Assembly (NCBI GenBank): GCA_027490195.1
Contig: JAIXYN010000085.1
Span: 1 to 64,000, forward strand
DNA: 64,000 nucleotides
DNA from: Verrucomicrobiaceae bacterium
GTDB lineage: Bacteria > Verrucomicrobiota > Verrucomicrobiia > Verrucomicrobiales > Verrucomicrobiaceae
Direction of reading: 5' to 3'
Shown here: piece by piece, positions 43,507 through 52,513 of the stretch
Layout of the letters: each line of letters opens with the position of its first letter
How positions within the stretch are numbered: position 1 is the first letter of the stretch
Translations under genes and position numbers: made by a program
Notes under the pieces: generated by a model
The model's input: the letters and a program-made list of their open reading frames with translations, nothing else
Databases searched by the model: none
Told to the model about the DNA's origin: nothing

Positions 43507-44508
43507 TCACTTGCTGTTCTCAGCAAACTGCGCGTCGAAGATGATCTTCGAAGGCGGGAAGTCGATCTTCTTGACGAAGGCGGCGGATTCGGCAGCACCG
43601 AACTCGCGGTCCATGGCGCCGTCTTCCCACTCGACGCTCAGCGGGCCACCGTAGTCGATGTCGTTGAGGGCGCGGATGATGCGCTCGAAGTTGATGTTGC
43701 CACGGCCGACGGACTTGAAGTCCCAGTAGCGGCTCGGCTTGTGGAAATCGACGTGACCGCCGAAGACGCCAGCGGTGCCGTCACCGATGCCCCAGGCGAC
43801 ATCCTTCATGTGCACGTGGAAAATGCGGTCGCTGAACTTGTAGAGGAACTTCACATAATCGACTCCCTGGTAGCCGAAGTGGCTGGGGTCGTAGTTGAAG
43901 CCGAAGGCGGGATGGTAATCGACAGCCTGCAGAGCGCGCTCGGCGCTGGCGATGTCGAAGGCGATCTCCGTGGGATGCACTTCGAGGGCGTAACGAATGC
44001 CGAGCTTTTGATACTCGTCGAAGATCGGGGTGAAGCGCTTGGCGAAGTCCTTGTAACCGGCGTCGATCTGGCCCGGAAGGTTTGGCGGGAAGGAATAAAC
44101 GAGGTGCCAGATGCTGCTGCCGGTGAAGCCGTTGACGACGCTGACGCCGAAACGCTTCGCCGCATGCGCGGTCTTGATGAGCTCTTCAGCAGCGCGCTGG
44201 CGGACGCCTTCAGGATTGCCGTCGCCATAAATGTGGCCGGGAAGAATCTGGGCGTGGCGTGGGTCGATGTTGTCGCACACGGCCTGGCCGACGAGATGGG
44301 TGGAGATGGCGTGGCACTGCATCCCTGCGGCTTTCAGTTTGGCGCGTTTGGCATCGCAGTAGGCCTGGTCGGCCTTGTCCACTTCGAAGTGGTCGCCCCA
44401 GCAGGCGAGTTCGACACCATCATAGCCGAAGGCTTTGGCCTTCTGGATCATGGTATCAACGGGAAGATCGGCCCACTGGCCGGTGAAAAGAGTGACTGGG
44501 CGTGGCAT
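43507..44508 (-). CDS. Sugar phosphate isomerase/epimerase family protein
   Basis: 333 aa cytoplasmic TIM-barrel protein (no signal peptide). Motifs of the xylose-isomerase-like group: [53 protein letters not shown] (metal Glu), [16 protein letters not shown] (Asp and His), FHVHMKDV and [11 protein letters not shown] with the final Glu. The full set of metal residues is present, so it is probably active. The exact sugar cannot be given. It differs from the Tat-exported relative at 27860. Confidence 0.9.
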   Translation of the reverse strand: MPRPVTLFTGQWADLPVDTMIQKAKAFGYDGVELACWGDHFEVDKADQAYCDAKRAKLKAAGMQCHAISTHLVGQAVCDNIDPRHAQILPGHIYGDGNPEGVRQRAAEELIKTAHAAKRFGVSVVNGFTGSSIWHLVYSFPPNLPGQIDAGYKDFAKRFTPIFDEYQKLGIRYALEVHPTEIAFDIASAERALQAVDYHPAFGFNYDPSHFGYQGVDYVKFLYKFSDRIFHVHMKDVAWGIGDGTAGVFGGHVDFHKPSRYWDFKSVGRGNINFERIIRALNDIDYGGPLSVEWEDGAMDREFGAAESAAFVKKIDFPPSKIIFDAQFAENSK

Positions 44509-44595
44509 GTCAGGTGTGAGGTTGAGTTGAGGCAGGGAAGAAGGAGAAAGATTGGCGAAAGTCGAATGTGAATGACAATTTTTTGCGCTGGACGG

Positions 44596-45459
44596 CTATT
44601 TGCGCTCGACCGCCTGGGAGCGGACCAGGGTGTAGGGGAGATCGAGGGTGAGCTCAGCAGGCTTGCCTTCCGCGTCGTTGACTTGAGCGATGTTTTTGAG
44701 ATTGCCTATGATCTTGGTGTTCAGATCCAGCATGTCAGAGAGGCGGCGGACGAGCGTGATGTCGAAAGATACCTCCATGCGGCTGAGGTAGTTCATGGGC
44801 CGCTCCATGGTGAAATTGCCCACGAGATGAACGGTGGCCTGCGGCCCGTCGGGGCCCTGATCCACCGCAGCCAGGGTGCATTCGATGTCCTTCGCGACCA
44901 CCGCGCCGTAGTCTTTGCCGCTGGACTCATTGATGCTGACTTTCCATGTCTCGCCGGATTGGTGCGTTTGGTTGATGAGGCACGCTTCAGGAATTTCCAG
45001 TAGAAGCCGGGTGAACGCCAGATCATTGAGGAACTTCTGCTGCTCTGCGGTGGGCTTGCCTCCGACCATGGCGTATTTCCATTTTCCGTTCGACTTCCGC
45101 AAGCGTAGGGTTTTGCCCTGCAATGGCCCGGCTTGCTCGGCAGGGGGAGGCGCGATGCCAGTGTAATTGATCAGTTCACAGACCATCTCGCGCACCTGCA
45201 CCTCCTCGGTGTCATTTCCCAGCACGCGTCGGACGAGGTTGACCCGTTGAACGAAGCGGCAGAAGAAATCATTGGCCAAATTGGACTTCTGCATGCGGCT
45301 TTTTCCCTCCTGCACCCGCACTTCGCGTTTTTCCCGCAATTGCGTGCCGGTGCGGAGCGAAGAAGGAGCCCCCAGATCCACAGGCCCGCCGACACTGTCA
45401 GCAGCGTTCAGATGAACGGAGATGAGCAAAAGCAGCAGGAGGCGCAGCGGGGCATGCAT
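44596..45459 (-). CDS. Secreted protein of unknown function
   Basis: 287 aa with a signal peptide (residues 1-19, LLLLLLISVHLNAA). No domain recognised. The mature part looks mixed alpha/beta: a basic helical region (KSNLANDFFCRFVQRVN), then KTLRLRKSNGKWKYAMVGG and a beta-rich end with DITLVRRLSDMLDLNTK. It is 87 bp from the isomerase start on the same strand, so it may be upstream in the same transcript. It is divergent from the dehydrogenase gene. Confidence 0.65.
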   Translation of the reverse strand: MHAPLRLLLLLLISVHLNAADSVGGPVDLGAPSSLRTGTQLREKREVRVQEGKSRMQKSNLANDFFCRFVQRVNLVRRVLGNDTEEVQVREMVCELINYTGIAPPPAEQAGPLQGKTLRLRKSNGKWKYAMVGGKPTAEQQKFLNDLAFTRLLLEIPEACLINQTHQSGETWKVSINESSGKDYGAVVAKDIECTLAAVDQGPDGPQATVHLVGNFTMERPMNYLSRMEVSFDITLVRRLSDMLDLNTKIIGNLKNIAQVNDAEGKPAELTLDLPYTLVRSQAVERK

Positions 45460-45573
45460 GCCGGGAGACTACCAAAGCCATGCGTGCCAGCACAAGCGGC
45501 AAGTGCAGGGCCAATGTAGGGTGGCCTCATTTCATGCTTGGCGAATACCGCCCGTTCATTCCATGATGCGCCC

Positions 45574-48396
45574 ATGAACCGAGTGTTTCTCCTCTTCATT
45601 GCCTTCACTGCCACGATTCATGCGCAGTGGACCACTTCGCGCATTCAAGGTTCACCGGAGGCCCCAAAGCCCTGCATTGCGGAGCAGACTTTTGCTTCCA
45701 TCCAATTTCAGGATGCCTTGGAGATGATCGCCGCGCCCGGCGCGCATCGCTTTGTCGCCGTTGAAAAGGGCGGCAAAATTTGGAGCTTCAAGGATGGACC
45801 GGATGCGGATCAAAAAGACCTGCTCATTGATCTCAAGCCGGACCATCCGCTGCTGCAATACGCCTACGGCATTGCCTTTCACCCACGTTGGAAGGAGAAC
45901 GGCTACGTCTTCCTCTGCTATGCCTACGGCGACAAAGTACCCGATGGCACGAAGCTGTCGCGTTTCAAGCTCACTCAGCAGGAGCCACCGGTGCTTGATC
46001 CCAAATCGGAAACCGTGCTGCTGACTTGGCGAAGCGGCGGTCACAATGGAGCTTCATTGCAATTCGGCCCCGATGGCATGCTCTACATCTCCACCGGTGA
46101 CGCCGAAGTCCCCTCTCCGCCCGATCCGCTGAACACTGGGCAGGATATCAGCGATCTGCTGTCGTCCATCCTGCGCATCGATGTGGATCATGCGGACGAC
46201 GGCAAGGCGTATGCCATTCCGCCGGACAACCCGTTTTTAAAAACACCGCAGGCCATGCCGGAAATCTGGGCCTTCGGCTTTCGCAATCCGTGGAAGATCA
46301 GCTTCGATTCCAAGGGACGCCTGTGGTGCGGGGACGTCGGCTGGGAGCAGTGGGAAATGATTCATCTGGTCCAGCGTGGCGGCAACCATGGCTGGAGCGC
46401 GTATGAGGCAAGCCAGCCGATCAAGCCCGAAACCCAGCGACCCGAGCCCATCATCCCGCCCGTGGCAGCACATCCGCACACGGAGGCTGCGAGCATCACC
46501 GGCGGCTATGTTTATCACGGCACACGTTTTCCCGAACTGCGCGACGCCTACATCTACGGCGACTACGAAACCGGCAAAATCTGGGCGCTGTGGCATGATG
46601 GCAAACAAGTCACCCGCCGCGAGGAAATCGCCGACACACCACACAAAATCGTGACCTTTGGTCAAAGCGAGGACGGCGAGCTGTATTGGATGAACTGGGA
46701 AAAAGACACGCGCATCTACCGCCTGGCACCGAATCCCGCCGTCAGCAAACCTAACCAGTTCCCGCGCAAACTCAGTGACACCGGCCTTTTCACCGACACC
46801 GCCGCGCAAGCACCCGCCGCTGGAGTGCTACCCTTTGAGATCGCCGAGCCCATGTGGCAGGACGGTGCCAAGGCAGCGCGGTTCATCGCCCTACCCGAAG
46901 GCAAAAGCATCAAGACAACCGTCAGCGGCAATCCCACCAAACCGAACTACAAAGTCGAGTGGCCCGCCGAATCCGTCCTCGCCCGTACCATCACCTGGCC
47001 GGCCACGCAGCAGCGCATTGAAACCCAGGTTCTTCATTTCGACGGCGAGACCTGGAACGGCTATTCCTACCGCTGGAACGACAAGGGCACCGATGCCGAA
47101 CTCGTCGCCGCTGATGGCGCAGAGTTCTCCGTCCAAAAACAGCCCTGGCGCATCCATGGCCGCGCCGAATGCGCCCGCTGCCATACCAGCTGGAGCGGCT
47201 TCGCTCTTGGATTTCAGCCGGATCAGCTCGTCAGCATTGGCGGCAAAAAACCAGCCGAAGCATCAGGTTTGTTTAATGGTCCCTTTCTTGAACGGTTGCC
47301 CACGCATCTCGTTTCCAGCCAGGATAAAGCAGCAAATCTCGAAACCCGCGCCCGTTCCTGGCTGCACGCCAACTGCGCCCATTGTCATCGCCGCCATGGC
47401 GGCGGCAGCGTGCCCCTGATGGTGAACTTTGATCTGCCCACGGCTGAGACGATGATGCTGTATGAAAAGCCCACGCGGGGTGATCTAGGCATCAAGGACC
47501 CTGCCGTCGTCCATCCTTTGGCCCCTCAACGAAGCATTCTGTTTCATCGTGTGGCCCGCACCGGAAGCGGCCACATGCCGATGATTGGCGCACGTGATCC
47601 TGATCCGTCAGGGGTTGGGCTGCTGTGGGACTGGATCAGCGATCTCCCCACCCAAAATACGCCTGCGCTGAGCTCCATCGCTGAACTTGACCGGAAGAGC
47701 CGCTCGAACTTTGAAGACGCTGTTGCTCTGCTTGAGGCCAACAAACCAATTGAGGGGGCGGATCCCATGCGCTGGTTCCCGACTCCGTCTCATTTGATGA
47801 TGGTGATCAGCAGCGGTTTGCTGGCCCCTCAGGCTCGTGAAGCCGCCATCAAAGCCGCGATGGCAAGTGGCGATCCGAACATCACCTCCTTGTTTGAACG
47901 CTTCCTGCCGCCAGACCAGCGGGTGAAGACACTTGGCGTGAATTTTGATGCGAAAAAACTCCTCGAAGTCCAAGGCGACGCGAGGCGCGGTGGTGAACTT
48001 ATCAGCATGAGCGGCAAGCTGGCCGCCTGCCTCGCCTGCCACATCGTCAACGGCATAGGCCGCGATTTCGGGCCTGATTTGAGCAAAGCGGGGGCGCGAC
48101 TGACACGTGAGCAAATCCTCGAGAGCCTGCAAAAACCCTCAAAAAACCTGGCCAAGGGTTACGAGACCTGGCTCGTCACATTGAAGGATGGCAGCGTGCA
48201 AAGCGGGTTCGTCACCCATTCCGATGAAGGAGCGATCACGCTCAAGCTCCCCACTGGGCAGCCGCAGACGATCAAGCGTGACCAAATCAAAAGTCAGCAA
48301 CCGCTGCCGGTGTCACTGATGCCCGAAGGTCTGCTGCAAGGCATGACAGAACAGGAAGCGGCAGATGTGATCGCGTTCTTGGCGGGATTGAAATAA
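45574..48396 (+). CDS. Secreted PQQ-dependent sugar dehydrogenase fused to c-type cytochromes
   Basis: 940 aa with a signal peptide ending IHAQ. Residues about 30-390 form a soluble glucose/sorbosone dehydrogenase-type propeller (GIAFHPRWKENGYVFLCYAY, SGGHNGASLQFGPDGMLYIS, AFGFRNPWKISFD, GGYVYHG). Three haem-binding motifs follow: CARCH near residue 530, CAHCH near 600 and CLACH near 830. The last about 130 residues are a PVC-type cytochrome with QSGFVTHSDEG. Electrons from sugar oxidation would pass to the fused haems in the periplasm. The order propeller, middle beta domain, haems is typical of Planctomycetes and Verrucomicrobia. The start is set by the signal peptide; the frame is open to 45538. 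Confidence 0.87.
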   Translation: MNRVFLLFIAFTATIHAQWTTSRIQGSPEAPKPCIAEQTFASIQFQDALEMIAAPGAHRFVAVEKGGKIWSFKDGPDADQKDLLIDLKPDHPLLQYAYGIAFHPRWKENGYVFLCYAYGDKVPDGTKLSRFKLTQQEPPVLDPKSETVLLTWRSGGHNGASLQFGPDGMLYISTGDAEVPSPPDPLNTGQDISDLLSSILRIDVDHADDGKAYAIPPDNPFLKTPQAMPEIWAFGFRNPWKISFDSKGRLWCGDVGWEQWEMIHLVQRGGNHGWSAYEASQPIKPETQRPEPIIPPVAAHPHTEAASITGGYVYHGTRFPELRDAYIYGDYETGKIWALWHDGKQVTRREEIADTPHKIVTFGQSEDGELYWMNWEKDTRIYRLAPNPAVSKPNQFPRKLSDTGLFTDTAAQAPAAGVLPFEIAEPMWQDGAKAARFIALPEGKSIKTTVSGNPTKPNYKVEWPAESVLARTITWPATQQRIETQVLHFDGETWNGYSYRWNDKGTDAELVAADGAEFSVQKQPWRIHGRAECARCHTSWSGFALGFQPDQLVSIGGKKPAEASGLFNGPFLERLPTHLVSSQDKAANLETRARSWLHANCAHCHRRHGGGSVPLMVNFDLPTAETMMLYEKPTRGDLGIKDPAVVHPLAPQRSILFHRVARTGSGHMPMIGARDPDPSGVGLLWDWISDLPTQNTPALSSIAELDRKSRSNFEDAVALLEANKPIEGADPMRWFPTPSHLMMVISSGLLAPQAREAAIKAAMASGDPNITSLFERFLPPDQRVKTLGVNFDAKKLLEVQGDARRGGELISMSGKLAACLACHIVNGIGRDFGPDLSKAGARLTREQILESLQKPSKNLAKGYETWLVTLKDGSVQSGFVTHSDEGAITLKLPTGQPQTIKRDQIKSQQPLPVSLMPEGLLQGMTEQEAADVIAFLAGLK

Positions 48397-48468
48397 GCGT
48401 GCGTAGAATCTCCAACCGATGAGAAACCTCTTTACACCGGCACTGCATGGTACGTTTCCTTGTCATTG

Positions 48469-48666
48469 ATGCACACCACGCCCGTCACCTGCCCAAGCTG
48501 TTTTCAGGAGTTTGAAGTTCCTGCGCCCTCGTACAATGAGGTGCCCTGCGATGTGGACTACGACTGTGAAATCTGCTGCAGGCCGCTGCGCATCTTTTTC
48601 TCCGAAGACGACGGTGAAATATTGGGCATGGCCTACGGATTGGGAGAGAACGGACCTTATGGGTAA
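48469..48666 (+). CDS. CPXCG-motif cysteine-rich small protein
   Basis: 65 aa. CPSCFQEFEVPAPSYNEVPC then DVDYDCEICCRPL gives the CPxC and CxxC pairs of a zinc ribbon, as in the Pfam CPXCG family; the spacing and the DYDCExCC ending fit well. Acidic Asp/Glu residues follow. Function unknown; probably a zinc-binding protein. Starts after a TTG-rich leader at the ATG 48469, 72 bp after the dehydrogenase gene. Confidence 0.8.
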   Translation: MHTTPVTCPSCFQEFEVPAPSYNEVPCDVDYDCEICCRPLRIFFSEDDGEILGMAYGLGENGPYG

Positions 48667-48859
48667 ATCCCAGCGAACCATAGCCTGACATTATGGTACT
48701 CCCAAGTATCGCCTTTCTTATGTCTCCCTTGCGCGTTTTCGCAGAGAATGCATTTGGCTGTTTGCAAAAACAGAAGTTGTCGTTAATCTCGAAAAATCCC
48801 GCTGCCAGGAGTCTGGTGGATGGGAAGCTTAACAAACAGGTTAACACCCACACACACAC

Positions 48860-48964
48860 ATGAAAATCGCTATCCTCGCCCTCATCGCGGCTTCTGCCGT
48901 CCTCTCCGCTTGCCAGCAGCCTGCTCCTCCGCCACCACCACCACCAGTGCACAGCGGCAAGTAA
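48860..48964 (+). CDS. Tiny lipoprotein
   Basis: 34 aa: MKIAILALIAASAVLSAC is a complete lipoprotein signal with lipobox LSAC (Cys18), and the mature peptide is only QQPAPPPPPPPVHSGK. Such mini-lipoproteins (proline-rich tail after the acyl Cys) are easily missed by gene callers. It is preceded by a CACACA tract. Function unknown. Confidence 0.55.
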   Translation: MKIAILALIAASAVLSACQQPAPPPPPPPVHSGK

Positions 48965-49015
48965 GCAGTCCGCCGCCTAGCGCGGCTGGTTGTGTAACTT
49001 ACGTGTGATCATTTC

Positions 49016-49168
49016 ATGATCCGTCTTGCCACTGTTCTGTCGCTGCGTCCGTGATGCTTCATGCATCCTGTTCCAGCTAAGACGGCATGTGCGAAGTGCG
49101 ACGCCAAAGCGAAGGCCGACTGCAAAGACGGTCACAAGCTCAAGTCTGACAGCAAGCTGTCATATTGC
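49016..49168 (+). pseudogene. Possible broken small Cys/Lys-rich lipoprotein
   Basis: The frame from ATG 49016 begins MIRLATVLSL and then hits a stop at 49052. A neighbouring frame in the same place reads ASVMLHASCSS, the rest of a lipoprotein signal with lipobox LHASC. The first frame then resumes as TACAKCDAKAKADCKDGH and KLKSDSKLSYC. One inserted and one deleted base would join the three parts into one Cys/Lys-rich lipoprotein. A terminator follows at 49169. It could be a real pseudogene or two sequencing errors; no original function is known. Confidence 0.35.
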
Positions 49169-49210
49169 GCCGCCGTTCCCTACCCAACCGGGGGACGGTG
49201 GCTTTTTTTT
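49169..49210 (+). terminator. Rho-independent terminator upstream of tsaD
   Basis: GCCGCCGTTCCC pairs with GGGGGACGGTGGC around a short loop (49169-49202), followed by eight T (49203-49210). It terminates the transcript of the small genes and insulates tsaD, which starts 60 bases later. Confidence 0.88.
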
Positions 49211-49269
49211 GCCCTCTGCGCTGGAATCTGGATGCTGGATTCCCGTTTTTACTCCAATCGTATCCCCAC

Positions 49270-50280
49270 ATGCCAGACTGCCTGCTCGCCCTTGAATCTT
49301 CCTGTGATGAGACTGCTGCGGCTATTTGTACGCTCGAGGGTGAGCTGATCGCCGGCCGTATCGCCTCACAGATTGAAATCCACCGCCAGTATGGCGGCGT
49401 CGTGCCGGAAGTGGCCTCCCGCAATCACATCCTCCACGTGCGGCCACTGGTTCAGCAGGTCCTGGCTGACGCAGGCAAAACGCTCGGTGACATGTCCGCT
49501 TTTGCAGCCACCAGTGGTCCGGGGTTGGTCAGTTCACTGCTCATTGGTACTTCGATGGCCAAGGCGCTCGCCATCGCAGAAAACAAGCCCTTCCTTGCCG
49601 TGAACCACATGGAGGGCCATTTGCTCTCCCCTTTTATGAATGGCAACGGCTCGGTGCGTGCCTGTGTGGCGCTCATCGTCAGTGGCGGACACACGATGCT
49701 GGTACGCGTGCATGGCGTGGGCCGCTACGAATTGCTGGGCCGCACGCGTGATGACGCCGCAGGTGAAGCCTTCGATAAGGTCGCCAAGATGATCGGCCTC
49801 CCCTACCCCGGTGGGCCGGAGATCGACAAACTCGCCACGCGCGGCGATCCAACCGCCTTCGCCTTTCCACGGAGCTTCCTGGATGGCCGCAGCCTGGAGT
49901 TCAGTTTCAGCGGCTTGAAAACCGCCGTGCTGTATGAACTGCCGCGCGTCGATCTCAAGAGCGAGCAGGTGCTGGCCGATCTCAGTGCCAGTGTGCAGGC
50001 GGCCATCATCGACGTGCTGGTCGAAAAACTGGTGCTCGCGGCGAAGCAATGCGGCGAGACACTCGTCACGGTTAGCGGCGGGGTCAGTTGCAACCGTGGC
50101 CTCCGCGCGGCACTCACTGCACGCTGCGCCAAAGCAGGCCTGCAACTGCTGCTCGCACCGCCCGATCTTTGCACCGACAATGCCGGCATGATTGCATTCG
50201 CCGCTGCGCAACGTTTCAGCATCGGCCACACCTCTCCTTTGGAGGCGGATGTGGATCCCAACCTCTCCCTCGTCAGTTAA
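49270..50280 (+). CDS. tsaD: tRNA N6-threonylcarbamoyladenosine synthase TsaD
   Basis: 336 aa, with TsaB/TsaE making the t6A37 modification of ANN-decoding tRNAs. It opens LALESSCDETAAAI (ATP-binding ASKHA start), then GGVVPEVASRNHI, ATSGPGLVSSLLIG and the iron/metal site NHMEGHLLSP (the HMEGH motif). VSGGHTML, DDAAGEAFDKVAK, FSFSGLKTAV, VSGGVSCNRGLR and TDNAGMIAFA complete the family set. The start is at MPDCLLALES after the terminator; the upstream open frame is artefactual. Confidence 0.96.
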   Translation: MPDCLLALESSCDETAAAICTLEGELIAGRIASQIEIHRQYGGVVPEVASRNHILHVRPLVQQVLADAGKTLGDMSAFAATSGPGLVSSLLIGTSMAKALAIAENKPFLAVNHMEGHLLSPFMNGNGSVRACVALIVSGGHTMLVRVHGVGRYELLGRTRDDAAGEAFDKVAKMIGLPYPGGPEIDKLATRGDPTAFAFPRSFLDGRSLEFSFSGLKTAVLYELPRVDLKSEQVLADLSASVQAAIIDVLVEKLVLAAKQCGETLVTVSGGVSCNRGLRAALTARCAKAGLQLLLAPPDLCTDNAGMIAFAAAQRFSIGHTSPLEADVDPNLSLVS

Positions 50281-50297
50281 TCCCCATCCTCCTATTT

Positions 50298-51521
50298 ATG
50301 CGCCCGCTCCTACTTCTTCTCTGCGCATTCACCAGCCTGCAAGCAGGCGACTGGCCGCAGTTTCTCGGCCCGCAGCGCACCTGCACCGCCACTGACGAAA
50401 CCGCCATCGTCGGCACCGCTGAACCCGAGATTGTGTGGAAGCGCATGCTTGGCAGCGGCCACGCCGGACCAGTGGTAAGCGACAACTGTGTAATCATGAC
50501 GCACCGTCAAGGCGGCGAGATCATTACCGAGGCACTGGCAGCCGCAGATGGCAAATCCCTCTGGAAACACGCCTACCCCACCACCTACCGCGACAGCTTT
50601 GGCTTCGACAATGGCCCCCGCGCCGTGCCGTGCATCGCCGCAGGCAAAGTTATCACCCATGGCCCGGAAGGCATCGTTCAAGCGCTCAATTTTAAAACGG
50701 GCGAACTGATCTGGAGCTACGACACCGTCGCCGAGCTCGAATCACCGCAGGGGTACTTTGGCCGCGCCTGCTCGCCGCTTGTCACGGATGGCAAAGTGCT
50801 GCTCAACGTGGGTGGCAAGAACGCTAAGGGCGGCGCAGGCATCATCGCGCTGGATCTTGCCACGGGCAAACTCCTCTGGCAGGCTACGGACGACGAAGCG
50901 AGCTATTCCTCCCCCCTGCTGCTCCCCGAAGATCCGGGAGTGAGCGCCTTTTTCACCCGCCGCGGAATCCTGCTGACACAAGTCAGCGACGGCAAGGTCC
51001 TGGCAGATGAATACTTCCGCGCCAAGATCGACGCCTCTGTCAATGCCGCTGCCCCAGTGCCTTGTGGGGATGGCAGGCTGCTTTTCACCGCCGCTTACGA
51101 TGTCGGTGCTGACCTGTGGCAGTGGAACAAGACTGAACGCAAATTGACCAACGTGTGGAAAAAAGCCGACACCCTCGACTGCCACTACACCACGCCGGTT
51201 TATCACGCCGGGCATGTCTTTGGCCTGCACGGCAGACAAGAGAGCGGCATGACGCTGCGTTGCATTGCTGTGGCCGATGGCAAGATCGCCTGGGAAGCGC
51301 CGGATCACCTCCAGGGCGGAACCTTGATTCTGGTGGGCGACAAAATCCTGATGCACACCGAAGCCGGAGAACTGTGGATCTTCGCCGCCGACTCGAAGAA
51401 ATTCAATCTCCTGCAGCGCAGCCAGATCACCCGGGCGGGACACCGCAGCCATGACGCCTACTCAAATGGCCAGCTCTATGCGCGGGACGCGGAGAAATTG
51501 GTCGTGCTGAAGGTGAAGTAG
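50298..51521 (+). CDS. Secreted PQQ-like beta-propeller repeat protein
   Basis: 407 aa with a signal peptide (ending LQAGDWPQ). It opens WPQFLGPQRT, a variant of the WPRWRGP start, and has propeller blades such as ALNFKTGELIWSYDT, ALDLATGKLLWQATD and AVADGKIAWEAPD. It is a paralogue of the protein at 40204 with similar length, but no ceramidase partner follows. No catalytic residues were identified; probably a periplasmic propeller of unknown role. It follows tsaD after 17 bp, so it could be cotranscribed. Confidence 0.82.
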   Translation: MRPLLLLLCAFTSLQAGDWPQFLGPQRTCTATDETAIVGTAEPEIVWKRMLGSGHAGPVVSDNCVIMTHRQGGEIITEALAAADGKSLWKHAYPTTYRDSFGFDNGPRAVPCIAAGKVITHGPEGIVQALNFKTGELIWSYDTVAELESPQGYFGRACSPLVTDGKVLLNVGGKNAKGGAGIIALDLATGKLLWQATDDEASYSSPLLLPEDPGVSAFFTRRGILLTQVSDGKVLADEYFRAKIDASVNAAAPVPCGDGRLLFTAAYDVGADLWQWNKTERKLTNVWKKADTLDCHYTTPVYHAGHVFGLHGRQESGMTLRCIAVADGKIAWEAPDHLQGGTLILVGDKILMHTEAGELWIFAADSKKFNLLQRSQITRAGHRSHDAYSNGQLYARDAEKLVVLKVK

Positions 51522-51670
51522 GCACTGAGAGCCGCTAAGACCTGAAGTGAGGGGCCGTGACAGGGTCTCTCCAGACATCCAGGGCGGTGCCCACGGGCAC
51601 AGGGAGCTCTGTGGTGCGCCTTCAGAATGGACAGGAGGTCTTTCAGTTGGAAGTCGATGCGCGCGAGGGC

Positions 51671-51775
51671 GTCGTCGTAGCCACGCGCCTCATTCGCCGG
51701 CACCTTCCCCTCAATTTGGCTTTGACTGACAATGTTTTACGCCGGGCGATGCGTACATAATGCCTGGCATTATTA
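51671..51775 (+). repeat. Terminal-inverted-repeat element, partial copy 1
   Basis: Shares CACGCGCCTCATTCGCCGG, TTTGGCTTTGA, CAATGTTTTA and GGCGATGCGTACATAATGCC with copy 2 over about 100 bases at roughly 85 percent identity by eye. The right end (CATAATGCCTGGCAT) is intact, whereas the left terminal repeat is missing. Confidence 0.7.
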
Positions 51776-51877
51776 TCTCCCAAAGAGCCCAGGCGAGGCC
51801 ACACAGCATGAGCCACGAATACTCCACCCTTTCCCGGCTCGCAGCGCCTTGCAGCACAGCGCATCTCAGTTGCGCGT

Positions 51878-52030
51878 GAAAAAGATGCCGGGCATTATGA
51901 ACGCGTGACTGCGTGATCATCATCGTCGTACTCACGCGCCTCATCCGCCGGTGCCTCTGCCTCCATTTGGCTTTGATTGTCAATGTTTTAGGTCAGGCGA
52001 TGCGTACATAATGCCTGGCATGTTTTTTCC
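51878..52030 (+). repeat. Terminal-inverted-repeat element, full-length copy 2
   Basis: 153-bp unit. Left end GAAAAAGATGCCGGGCATTATG (kept short here: AGATGCCGGGCATTATG) is the near-complement of the right end CATAATGCCTGGCATGTTTTTTCC. The ends thus form about 22-bp terminal inverted repeats. The interior is related to copies 1 and 3. The size, ends and lack of coding capacity fit a miniature inverted-repeat element; no transposase of the same family is in the window. Confidence 0.7.
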
Positions 52031-52189
52031 AGCCGGAGGGAGGAGGGTTTCTGACGTTCTCACAAGCGGCATGATCTGGCTCCACCGCAACGCGGTGGAT
52101 GGCTCGAAGACCCACCATGCCCGCGAACGACGGTCTTTGCTGAGGGTGAGAGCGTGGCTGTCAACTTTTTGCACACTAACCCCAAGGGT

Positions 52190-52513
52190 TCACCTTTTGT
52201 AGCCCTCCATAAAAGATTCATAACTTCCTTTTTCTCGTTCCCCACCGTGAATTGCGGCTTGCCGCAGCCAATATCGGGCCTTTTCTCGATCATAGACAAC
52301 CAACAAGAAGTGATGCGCCAGTCTCGTTGCCGCGCTGGAATCACCAGCTTCAGCTAGTCTTGTGAACTTTTGTTGTTCCTGCAAGTTAAGGGCAATTCCT
52401 TCAACAAGTAAGTGGGGCTTCATGCTGTCGCCGACCTTTTGTTGAGAGCTTTTGCAGGAAACCAAAATAAGAACAGATGCTGCAATCGAAAGTTTTAAAG
52501 CGTTTGTTTTCAT
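52190..52513 (-). CDS. Putative lipoprotein, candidate immunity protein of the Rhs tip
   Basis: 107 aa. Signal with lipobox ILVSC (Cys20). The mature part ends with a single Sel1-like unit (AGDSSAATRLAHHFLLVVYD, then REKARYWLRQAAIHGG). The ATG overlaps the stop of the Rhs tip gene (ATGA, 52510-52513), so it is translationally coupled directly downstream of the toxin, which is the usual place for an immunity gene. A lipid-anchored immunity protein would neutralise a toxin in the periplasm. Function is inferred from position; no experimental family is known to me. Confidence 0.6.
   Translation of the reverse strand: MKTNALKLSIAASVLILVSCKSSQQKVGDSMKPHLLVEGIALNLQEQQKFTRLAEAGDSSAATRLAHHFLLVVYDREKARYWLRQAAIHGGEREKGSYESFMEGYKR

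Larger units (their letters stand above)
51522..52189. other. Intergenic region with mobile-element-like repeats
   Basis: 668 bases without a convincing gene. They hold a partial copy (51671-51775) and a full-looking copy (51878-52030) of the repeat family described separately. The first 150 bases show nothing recognisable. 52030-52189 has a short inverted sequence (CCACCGCAACGCGGTGG at 52081-52097) similar to module B of the other repeat clusters. The short open frames through the repeats are not likely genes. Confidence 0.6.

Noticed and set aside
51557-51760. 67-residue open frame after the PQQ-like gene
   Set aside because: It overlaps repeat copy 1, and its end is made of repeat sequence; no protein-like pattern.
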